In this document: positions 25,401 to 34,300 of the stretch, piece by piece | How the letters are laid out: each line of letters opens with the position of its first letter | Numbering within the stretch: position 1 is the stretch's first letter | Assembly (NCBI RefSeq): GCF_026625645.1 | Contig: NZ_CP113056.1 | Coordinates: 3,571,001-3,635,000, forward strand | Direction: 5' to 3' | Origin: Ancylobacter sp. SL191 | GTDB taxonomy: Bacteria; Pseudomonadota; Alphaproteobacteria; Rhizobiales; Xanthobacteraceae | Length of the DNA: 64,000 nucleotides | Notes under the pieces: generated by a model | Told to the model about the DNA's origin: nothing | What the model saw: the letters and a program-made list of their open reading frames with translations, nothing else | Database searches by the model: none | Position numbers and translations under genes: made by a program

Positions 25401-28193
25401 GCCGCTGAGATTGGGCAGGCTCAGCGTGACGGTACTGAGCGGCGCCGACGCGCCGGCATCGCTAAGCGTCACCGTGAGTTCCCCCGCGACACCAACAAGG
25501 GGCGTGACGAAGCTGAAGCGTAGCCCCGCATTCGCCTCGCCCGGCCAGTCGATCAGCGTGCCGCCGGTCTCGTGGTCATAATTGAGCCGCAGCCCGGCGG
25601 CGGTGAGCGCCTGCACCGGGGCGCGCCTCGGCAGATCGCTCGCCAGCAGGCTCACCGGCACCAGAGGCGCCGGCAGGTCGTGGCTGATGGCGGGCGTGCC
25701 GATGCCGGTGGTGCGCACATAGTTGGCGAGCGTCGCTATCTGGCCCTGCAAGGTGAGAGGGGCGCCGAACAGATACGGGTTGTCCGGCGCGCGCAGCCCC
25801 GGTGCGAGCACGCCGCCCTGCGCCACGAGATGGCCGGCGACCTCATAGTCATAGCCGAAGGAGAAGGCCGGAAGCGGTGCGATGACCGCGCCCGCCGCCT
25901 CCCCTGCCACGCGGGCGCGCGGCTTCGGCGGGGCGGCGGCGATGACCCGCGTGGCGGCGAGCCCGCTGCCCGCTCCCGGCTGGTCGAGCACCGGATCGCC
26001 GGCCATGGGCGCCGTGGCCCAGCTATTGGCGAATTCGGCGATGGCATCGCTGACGCCCACCTGATCGCCGGGCGCCGCCGGCAGCGGATCGACGAAGTTG
26101 CGCTCGGTCGTCTTCGACAAGGGCACCTTGATGAGCGCGTCGTCCTCCGTGCCGCCGAGATAGAGCCGCGCCGGGTTGAGCGAGACGAAGTTGGTGGGAG
26201 TGCCCGGCCCGGACCGGCGGACCAGCAGGCCGTAGCCGGACAGCCGCGTCCAGGAGTCCACCGTGCGCGGGAAGGTCTGGATCTGGTCGATTTGCAGCGC
26301 CATGGGCAGCGGCAGCGGCGTGATGCGGTCGAACGGGTCGGCGCGGAAGGCGATGCGGCCCGCGATGCGCGCGGCTTCCTCGGCGGCGATTTCCAGCAAG
26401 ACGGCCAGCAAGGCGCGAACGGGGTCGGGGTCGGGCCCCTGAAGCTGCGCGAGGAAGGTGCGGTAGAGGCCGGGCTTTGCCTCCGAGCCCCAGAGCAGCA
26501 CCGACATGGCGCCGCTCAGGCGTTCGGCAAGTCCGCGCCTCGGGGGCGGGTCCGGGGTTGGGGTCGGGTCCGGGGTCGGGTCCGGGGTCGGGGCGGCCGG
26601 TGCGCTGTACCAGTCCTCCCGCCCCGCCACCAGCCCCTCAATGAAGGGCCCGGCAAAGGCGAGCGCGGCGCTGGCGCGGGCGCGCTCGAAGGAAGTGCGG
26701 GCGAAGGGCTCGCCGGCGCCCGGCGCGGGTTCGCCGGCCGGCGGCGCCGGCGGCGGGCGCCGTTCGCGGTTGACATGAAGGGCGGCGCGGTTCGGCTGAG
26801 TGGCCGGCAGTTCGTGATAGCGCAGGCCGCGTGCCGTCTCCGGCGCGCCGGACGGAGCCGCCCGGTGCAGCCACAGATGCCGGAGAATGTCGGTGTCGGC
26901 TGGCAACCGCACGGCGGACGCCTCGCTGCCCAACGCCGCCCTGAGATAATCAAGCGTGAAAGGGGAATGCTCGGAAAAGCCGAGCGCGTTCATCTCGTCC
27001 CGCGACACGCGCAGCGCGGCGGGAACGCTGGCGGCGACGACGGCCGGGAGCGACGCCAGATGCGACGCCAGCAGGTCACGCGCGGCGGCGGTGTCCTCGG
27101 CGATCAACGCCTCGATCAGCGGCACCTCGAAGCGTCCGACCGTGTCGAAGCGCGCGGCGAGCACCTGCGCGGCGATGAGGTCCAGCACTGCCTTGAGCCG
27201 CCCCAGCGCCGCCTCGTCCAGCTCGGGCGCGGGAGCCTCCGGCGCCGCGGCCCTGCGCCACTGCGCCACCGCGCGCGGCAGGACGGAGCGGATGCGGGCC
27301 AGCGGGTCCATGGCGTCGGCGAGGCGCTGGGGCAGCTCGGCGACGCTTTCGCCCGTCGGCAGGGTGAAGCGGTAGGCGTCCGTGCCGCCGATCACAGCGA
27401 CGCGCTGGGTGAACAGGTCGACCAGGCGGCCTTCCGTGAGGTTGGCTACCATATTCTTCTTGGTCAGGCTCGGCTCGACGATGGCGATGCAGGCGGGGGC
27501 GGTGGCTTCCTTCTGGGTGAACCCGGAGTAATCGGGCACGCGATCGCCATTGTCGTCGAATTCTGTCCAGTCGCCCGGCACGAACGCCTCATTGGTGCTC
27601 CAGCCGAATGCCGGCGCCGCGACGAAGCGGAGATTGTCCAGTGCCGCCAGCGCGTCCGCCGTCAGCGCGGCGCGGGAGATGGCCAGCAGCGCATGGGACC
27701 GGCTGGCGCAGGGCACGGGATGCGGCAGCGTCGGCAGGCGCTCGATGAAGCCGGGCACCGTGCCCTTGGTGCTGGTCTCCTGATCGCGCGGCCCGAGATG
27801 CAGCGCATCGCGGCGGAGCACGCTTTTCTCGAAGGCAATGGCGTCAATGGCCGCGTCCAGCCGGGTGATGAGGGAGGGACGGTCGAGCGCCGCCGAGACC
27901 GGCGCGACGTGCTGAGCGTCGATTGCCGTATAGGCGTCCGCCGCGTCGAGATAGCCGATCTTCCAAGCTGCCGCGTCGTGCGGATTCCACGCGGCTGGGG
28001 CGCCCGCCGGGGCCCGCCACTTCCACGGCAGCAGCGCATCCACCAGCGCCCGCGGATCAGCCGGCGCCGCCGGGACATCTTTCCAGCTCGCGGAGAGCGA
28101 TATGGCGAGCCAGACCGGGGCGTCGGCCGCGCCGGCCCACTCGCCGTCGGACTGGATCCGGTCGACCTGAACGCTGACCTGGAGCTGGGGCAT
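22410..28193 (-). CDS. Giant protein B, unrecognised (1927 aa)
   Basis: I do not recognise this protein. It starts MPQLQVSVQVDRIQSDGEW at the ATG 28193 (AAGG about ten bases upstream) and has no signal peptide or membrane helix. Most of it reads as beta-rich, Trp- and Pro-containing sequence with many short polar turns, as in a large multi-domain scaffold or secreted-type protein. A low-complexity Pro-Asp-Thr linker at about residues 532-551 (TPDPTPDPTPTPDPPP) divides a helical/mixed N-terminal part from the beta-rich remainder. It lies 122 bases downstream of giant protein A, separated by 16-bp tandem repeats, and 26 bases upstream of the papain-like protease. GC and codon use match the neighbours. 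Confidence 0.7.
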   Translation of the reverse strand: MPQLQVSVQVDRIQSDGEWAGAADAPVWLAISLSASWKDVPAAPADPRALVDALLPWKWRAPAGAPAAWNPHDAAAWKIGYLDAADAYTAIDAQHVAPVSAALDRPSLITRLDAAIDAIAFEKSVLRRDALHLGPRDQETSTKGTVPGFIERLPTLPHPVPCASRSHALLAISRAALTADALAALDNLRFVAAPAFGWSTNEAFVPGDWTEFDDNGDRVPDYSGFTQKEATAPACIAIVEPSLTKKNMVANLTEGRLVDLFTQRVAVIGGTDAYRFTLPTGESVAELPQRLADAMDPLARIRSVLPRAVAQWRRAAAPEAPAPELDEAALGRLKAVLDLIAAQVLAARFDTVGRFEVPLIEALIAEDTAAARDLLASHLASLPAVVAASVPAALRVSRDEMNALGFSEHSPFTLDYLRAALGSEASAVRLPADTDILRHLWLHRAAPSGAPETARGLRYHELPATQPNRAALHVNRERRPPPAPPAGEPAPGAGEPFARTSFERARASAALAFAGPFIEGLVAGREDWYSAPAAPTPDPTPDPTPTPDPPPRRGLAERLSGAMSVLLWGSEAKPGLYRTFLAQLQGPDPDPVRALLAVLLEIAAEEAARIAGRIAFRADPFDRITPLPLPMALQIDQIQTFPRTVDSWTRLSGYGLLVRRSGPGTPTNFVSLNPARLYLGGTEDDALIKVPLSKTTERNFVDPLPAAPGDQVGVSDAIAEFANSWATAPMAGDPVLDQPGAGSGLAATRVIAAAPPKPRARVAGEAAGAVIAPLPAFSFGYDYEVAGHLVAQGGVLAPGLRAPDNPYLFGAPLTLQGQIATLANYVRTTGIGTPAISHDLPAPLVPVSLLASDLPRRAPVQALTAAGLRLNYDHETGGTLIDWPGEANAGLRFSFVTPLVGVAGELTVTLSDAGASAPLSTVTLSLPNLSGQERWWRVEVARSGAATIRYKDLPPLAEEELRADFEKAWDLARTLPPPGTPPGGEGIYLHLTTTSPDITVEPGPVRLLVDGVESAAGAPGSERSARSKPIEPLLLDGLDVPVLRNGSAVVPDRLLSNRTVRTSVTVTLAGPSIDRHSWERWVNCALFALPPDAPLRGKIARQLNDLQAKAPPADGRSEEELPDPAVSALGIELWQVFPERRRIDQPLIATADVLERPKARVTLKADATEAFKRKDGHITATLLPGHVYELRVRAAIQAEAKPFDNRRPNQERLGRAVLESCSRARLDGADWLLGQAAVVPVEVATRELPVASPASGTMLREIKRDDKRSVSLVLPKDVLGDEGRRVLRYCETAGLVPQRWSWRGTPRADGPGDAFYDRADTDVGRVAFGPLRAGHALAVAGIGEAPPVLTRDLDWRGGWNLWRFKVRFVSRYAPLFRQEAEAQSHLGGPADWIPHEVRDTDNGRAVERPPLALVLPLTETADDVSGSVPPLLALFSGAMHRNDHFGDRLAVACEIARHPRPAFGETPLSNLKFLPEVGPDPIRTGRAHSGAAIPLSLEGPIGYSFDRGNPVGPFNHASVIVTPRGGDLAPWSMIKLKFRREEDPEGLKAAPFEPGAKELPITSTAPGARHEGIVLDWADAGAISEVGLALEPLPKGRSPARAARRGQRVMLKTVRAGNQLTLSAWVLRHEDPGPARSAWAPSSAPNAAFCTIELEPGEVAALRLVVSARAKPEKGDTWQPTGDVAVQLRRTQGRTPGPAAELGWLAIVTLPLEARAATTPITEDAKLHLSGTAPQTVRPLRLSDYTSSVWCQFTVPSSHFRVARGGKDRTVAVSDLELRRNRDVTGWGGIELRDDDGPVHLLPDDPVQDSSSVDEMRLAVLTIPAHDSLGRMIERPAVVVPLINTVRGSAPILTACGAPIWPAPDTPVPTGQLGRWRILRVLVRQGMPITTLGDLFEETLEPIGATPNPSDAKAMVLSISRPAPWSF
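26541..26598. repeat. Imperfect 12-bp tandem repeats encoding a Pro-Asp-Thr linker
   Basis: Several copies of a GTCGGGTCCGGG-like unit lie inside giant gene B. The unit length is a multiple of three, so copy changes would lengthen or shorten the TPDP linker without shifting frame. The plus strand is a series of G-runs, so replication slippage or quadruplex formation is possible. Confidence 0.7.
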
Positions 28194-28315
28194 GATCCTG
28201 CGCCTTTGATGGAGGGTCGGAAGGCACGTGAGGTCTTGGGCACGTGAGGTCTTGGGCACGTGAGGTCTTGGGCACGTGAGGTCTTGGGCACGTTGGGGGG
28301 AGCTGGATTGCCGGA
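28194..28315 (-). repeat. Intergenic 16-bp tandem repeats (four perfect copies)
   Basis: The 122-base gap between the two giant genes holds four exact head-to-tail copies of CACGTGAGGTCTTGGG (28225-28240, 28241-28256, 28257-28272, 28273-28288) and a partial fifth (28289-28293). Each contains the palindrome CACGTG. The array ends about 30 bases before the start codon of gene B. Since 16 is not a multiple of three and the array is non-coding, copy-number change would alter spacing, not protein. Confidence 0.92.
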
Positions 28316-31300
28316 TCAGCCGAAGCTGTCGGCATAGTCGGCGGCGGGCGCCTCGGCGCGCTTCTCGCCGGCCAGCTTGTATTCGACCGACTGGTTCACC
28401 CGTAGCGTGTAGAACATGCTGATGCGGAAGCTCAGCCGCAGCGTGCCGCGCGCCAGCATGACCGCGCCGTCATAGGAAACCTCCAGCCGCAGCATGATGT
28501 TGGCCGTCACCAGCCCGGCGACGTCGACCGCGCCGCGCGCGAGCAGGAAGACGGTGATGGTGGTGGTGTTGCCGCCCCCGGCGGTGCTCCAGGTGAGCGC
28601 GACGCTGCAGCCGATCTGCAACCACACCCCGCCGGAGACGACACCGAAACCGAAGGCGAGGCCGACGCCGGCGCAGATGGCGATATCGAGCGTGTAGGTC
28701 AGCACCGACCCCTTCGGCCGGTAGGACAGGCGCTGCGAAACGTAACCGCCGCCATTGAGGATCCACACGGCCAGCGTGAACGGCGCATCGCGCGAGGACA
28801 GGTCCAGCGTGACGCCAATCTCGAATTCCGGCACGGCGATGATGGCGAAGCTGGCGCCGAGGCTGAGATCGGTGATGGCGAAGGCGCCGGTGGCGATCGG
28901 CGGCAGTTCCATCGAGAGGCGCGCGACCAGCCCGACCGGCATGCCGCCGCGAAACAGCGGTTCGACCCCAGCCGGCAGCCCCTTGCCGAGCTTCGCCATG
29001 AGATTGGTGAGGAATTCGAGGCTCGGGGCGAGGCGCACGCGCTCGGTGGCGATCTTGAAGTCGATCTTGCCGCTGTCGTCGAACAGCAGCGGTGTCTTCT
29101 CGAAGGTCACGACCTCCATGCCGCCGCTGATGACCCGCCAGTCGCCGGCGATCATGCCCTTGGCCGTCTTCTCGATCCGGCCAGAGGCACCCATGCGCAT
29201 CTGCGTTTCCGCGCGGAACTGCGCGTTCTCGACGGCGAAGGCGACGGGGCCGAAATCGAAGATGGTCGTGGTGCCCTTCAGCGGCACGTCCACCTCCGCC
29301 CGCATCCACGCCTCGCGCGCTTCCTTGTCGAAGCCGCGCGTGATCTTGACGCCCTGGCACTCCTTGCCGGACAGATCCGGGAAGCCCGCCTGCCGCAGCA
29401 GGGCTTCGATATCGAGGCCGGCCATGTCCGGGATGAGCTTACCGAGCGACAGGTTCGACATGGACGCGGGGAGACAATCCTGCGCGAAGCCCATGATGGG
29501 GGTGCGCAGGCCAAAGGAATCCAGAAGTTCGCCGGCCGCCTGCGCCGTGTTCGCCGCACGATTGGCCAAGGCGAGGACCGGGGTGACATCCACCACCGGC
29601 TTCACCAGGTCGAACACATAGGCGACCTCGGGCCGATTGAAGCCCAGCGTGTCGCCCTTGGGCGGCTCACCCACCGCGCGGATGAGGCGCAGGACGTTGT
29701 CGCCCTCCTGATAGAGATCGCGGGCGCGATTGATGCCGGCGTCGATATCCTCCTGCCGCACGCCGGCGCGCCGGGACAGTTCCTCCCCGACACCATCGAG
29801 CACGCCGTCGACGCGGTCGGTGATGGCGCGGGCATGCCGGGCAACAGTGGCCTCCACCTCGGCGCGCAGCTTGTCGACCGTGGCGAGGCCATGGCCGATC
29901 TGGTCGAACACCACGTCGATCTGCGCGATGAGAGCATTGGCGAGGCTGTGGATCTGCTGCTCGATCGCGGCGGCATTTCCCTGCGCCCCAGCGACCGCCC
30001 GCTTCAGCTCGGCCGAGAGATGCGCCGCCTGATCTTCCACCTTCGGCGCGAGCGAGGCGGAGAGCCCTTCCAGATAGGTCGTGACAGGCTTCATAGCGGC
30101 GTCGAGCTTGCTCTGGACCGCTTCGGTCTGCGGCAGCGCGTCACGCAGCTTAGCGCGCGCCTCGGTGAGTTTGCCGTCGACAAGGGGGCTGAAGGCGGCA
30201 AGTTCAGCGGACATCGCCCGCAGCCGGGCGGCAGCATCCTTCGCGGCGGCCACGATGGCGGCGTCGGCGGTGCTGAAGGCCCCGTTCATCAGGTTCCCGG
30301 CGGCCGCGTGCGCCGCCTTGATCCGCTCGGCGATCTGTCCGGCCGCCGTGACGACGCTCGCGTCCAGAACGGACTGCCACGGCGCCAGCACGTCATTGGT
30401 AAGCGTCCGCTGAGCCTCATCCAGCACCGCCGCGACCTCCGCAAGAGCGCCGGTCGCCGCGTTTTCAAGTGACGTGATGAAGTTGTTGAGGCCCCCGCGA
30501 AGCCCGGTGGCGGCGTTGTCGATGGCCATCACGGCCGCGATGAGCTTCTGCTCGGCCTCGTCAATATGGTCCGTCGGCCATTTGTCGATCGCGCCCTGCA
30601 ATGTGGCGAGCGCGGTGAGCATGGCGGTGATGTGCGTATGCGCATCCGCGATGGCCGCTTGCGCCGCCGCCGGCACGTTGCGCGCGGTGGTGAGCCGGCT
30701 TGCCGCCTGCTGCGCAGCACGTGCCGCCGTGCGGAGCTTACCAACATGGTCGGCAATTTGCGCCTTTAGCTCCGCCTCGGACGACTGGCCCGGCGTCCAC
30801 TGCTGAATTGCCTTGATGAGTACGGCTCCATCCGGCAATCCGGCGAGGGCCCGGCGCGCGCTTCCGGCGGTGGCGGCGATCTCCTCCGCCACGCCCGGCA
30901 GGGCGCGGCGCACGGCGCCGAGATTGACGGTGATCGTGGCGAAGGCGGCGGCGATGTCGTCGCGCAGCTCCGCGACGGCGTCCTTTTGCAGTAACTTGGC
31001 CGCCTCGACCGCGCCATTGAGCGCCGCTTTCGCCTGCTGGCGCGGCCCCGCGAGGGGACTGCCGACGGCCAGCGTGTCGAGTTCGCGGGCGAGGTTGTCC
31101 AGTTCGGCCCGCCAGCGACCGCTGATCTCCCGCGCCCTGGCGACGAGTTCGGCGTGAGCTTCCGCCACCGCGACCTCGTCCACAGCCCTGGCTCGCCCGC
31201 ACAGACGCGCCGCTTCCGACCGCGCCGCCTGCCGCACCTCGCCGGCGAGCTGGGCGGGAAGGTTCACCAAGGCAGGAGTCTTGCGGATTTCGGCGGCAAT

Positions 31301-34300
31301 CTCCGCGGCCTTGGTGGCGCCTGTCTCCATCACCTTGTTGAGCTTATCAACGAGCTGACCTTCGCATTCGCGCACCGCCTGCTTGGCGCGGGCGCGGCCA
31401 TCCGTCAGCGCGCCCGGCCGCAGCAAGTCGCGGGCGAGCTGGTCGAAACGCGCCGGAATGGTGCCGAACAGCCGGTCGATCTGCCCGCGCAGATCCGCCG
31501 CATATTGCCCCGCCATCTGGCCGGCCTTGCGCGCACCCGTCGCTTGCTCGGCGTCGCGCGGTCGGGCGCGCGAGATCGTCACGTTCTTCAGAACCGCCGC
31601 CGGCCCCTCGGCCACCCGCCCGGCGCCGAGGCGCACCGGAATGCGGCCATCGACCAGATCGAGCGTCAGTCGATCATGCCCGCCAGCGCCGCGCGGCGCC
31701 GGAGGCAACATACCCTCGTGCAGATCGGCGTCGCTCGGCTTGTCGCTCTCCTTCACCAATGGCGCAGGCGCGTCGCAGAAGTCGATGCCCTCGACCGGAT
31801 GCCAGCTATCGACGCGATCGCCGGTCTCGGACTTCCATGTCGATGTGTAGAAAAATAGCCTTTCCGGCTTATTGTAAGCGATGGTGGTTAGGGTGCCGTC
31901 CTCGCCCAGCGTGACGAGCTGGATGAGCGGCTTGGGGTAGAGATTGGCGAGGCTGTCCGGGTCGCCCGAGGGCGACGCGCTGGCGAGTTCCTCCTGCCAG
32001 AGCGGCACCGCCCAACCCTCGTCGCGCACATCGCCGCCCCAGTTGGAGTCGACGCGGATGCGCCGGGTGACGAAGCGCGTGGCGACAATAGCGCCGGCTT
32101 CAGTGGTCGCCTTGCCGTCTTCCGGGTAGCGCCGCTCGGGCTGGAGAATGTCGATATATTCCTCGACCTTGCGCAGGATGCAGCGGCCGGCGTGTTCATC
32201 CTGCTTGTGGAGCACGCCCTCCGCATAGAACTGTGCCGGCGGCACCACGGTCCGGCGGTAGATCACCACATGCTTGGCGCGGTTGTGCAGGCCGCCGATC
32301 CGGCCCAGCCGCTCAAGCTTGTAATGGCTGAGGCGGCCCATATCGGTCTCGGTCTCGATGACCGACTTGCCGTTGGCGAACACCGCGCGCTGGCGACCCC
32401 AGCCGCCAAGCGCGGAGAAATGCAGCCCGCCGATGCGACCGGAGGTGGAGACCGGATCGGCATAGCATTCGGCGAGAATGTTCGCGCTGTCGAAGGCCCA
32501 GGGGATGCCGCCGGGAAACGCCTCACGATAAGCGGCTTCATCATTGGGGTCGGCGAAGCTCTCGAGGAAGGCGGGGTCGGCGCGGCCCGCACCGGGATAG
32601 CCGGACGGCGCCGGAAAACGGAACGGCGTCTGCGGACCGCCGCCTTCCTCATCCCTGCGGCGCAGGGTGAAGCGCAGCCCGTCCGTGGTCTCGAGATCCT
32701 CCGATGGATGGTCGCGCCACAGCTTGTCCACCGCGATGCGGCTCGCCTCCAGCAGCAGCAGCGCCTTGACGCGCGGCGGCAGGGAGGGGGCGCCGCCGCG
32801 CCGGTCGATGCTGGGCGGCGCGCCGATGATGCCGCCGAGCTCGGCCAGCCGGGTGCGCTGGACCGGGCGGTGCTGCACCAGCAGCCCATAGGCGAGCTCC
32901 ACGCGCAGATCGCGGACCACGACACCCGGATCGGCATCCGCCACCCGGTTGAACAGACGGCGCAGGTTCCAGCCCGGCTCGCGCGAACCGCTATCGCGCA
33001 GCGTGGGATCGACATCGATGCGCGTGAGCGAGCCGAAGCGCATCGCCGCCGGCTGGCCCGGCTCGATATCGGCCGGCTTCCGGCCGGGACCGTTCTTCTC
33101 CATCGCCTCGCCGAGCGTCTGCGTCGGCAGGAGGAGCCTGACCTCCTGCGCGCTGTCGCGGAAGCGCCAGACCGGCACGCCGCCTTCGAGGGCGCTTTGC
33201 GCGATCTGCTGCGCCGCGTCGCTCGACTCCGGTCGGAGCCCCTCCACCGCCGCGATGCGAAAGGGCGCGGGGTCGATGACGAGGAGCTTGCCGGGCTCCT
33301 GACCCGCGCCCTCCACGGCGCTCAGTGTCCAGACGACGCCCTGGTCGCTGTCGCCATCGACCGTCTCCTCCGCGTCCAGGCGGAAGGCGGGTCTGGCCTC
33401 AGCCGGCTTTTTATCGCCGGTCGCGGACGCGGGCACTATGGGCGACAGATCGAGGATCAGGCCGCGCGCGGCCTCTTCCGCCACATCGAACTGAAGCGCC
33501 GATTCCTCGGGCGGCAGGGGTGACGGCTCCACCGGCCGCACCCGCGTCACATCGAGCGTCATGGTGACATGCAGATGAGCACCGACCGGCCCACCATCCG
33601 CCCGCCGGCGCGGCACGCGATGGGTGATGACCTGCGACACGCGCTGTAGCGTCAGGTCGAACTCGATGCCGGCGACGATGAGGGAGGGGGATGTGGAGAG
33701 CCAGGGCGGCTCATCTGTGCTGATCCGGTAGCAAATACCCTCCCGTGTCCGCGCGGGCTGGAAGGTCGCGGTATCGACGTCAGCCGCCATGAGCCCGCCG
33801 GAGACCTTCCGTAGCGTCTCACCGCTCGACAGAGTGAGGGCGGACAGATCGGGCGTGACCTTCGCGGTGGCAGTTGCCAACCTTTTCCAGGACTTCCAGG
33901 GATCCGCCGTTGGCACCGGCTCAAAGGAATGCAACGACCAGATCGCGTTGGTATCCCTCGCCCGCGCCGCCCAGTCGTTCGCCTCGCTCGCTGATTCCGG
34001 GCGCAGACGGCGGCGCGGCGTTCCCGTCACGGTGAGGGTTCCGACCACATGCCAGGGGAGCCGGCCCGACGCCTCATAGCCCGCCAACACGGTCATCCCC
34101 GAGAGTGGCCGCAGCCGTCGCAGCGCGCGTCCGGTCGTGTCCTGATCCTGATCGATGATGTTCGCCAGCACGTCCTCAACGGAGTCGCCCTGCTCCTTCT
34201 GCTGGAAGCGGGCCGCCGCGACCCATGACACCCCCCTCGGGAGGTCCAGCCTCACCACACCATCGACCGCGATCTGCTCCTGGCTTATCGACAGGCCGTC

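Noticed and set aside
25572..28247. 891-codon plus-strand open frame opposite giant gene B
   Set aside because: Arg/Gly/His-rich composition without domains, typical of the antisense of a GC-rich gene. The minus-strand frame extends far beyond it and has a ribosome site and partners.
28225..28293. Tandem repeats as a CRISPR array
   Set aside because: The units are 16 bp with no spacers between them and there are no cas genes nearby.
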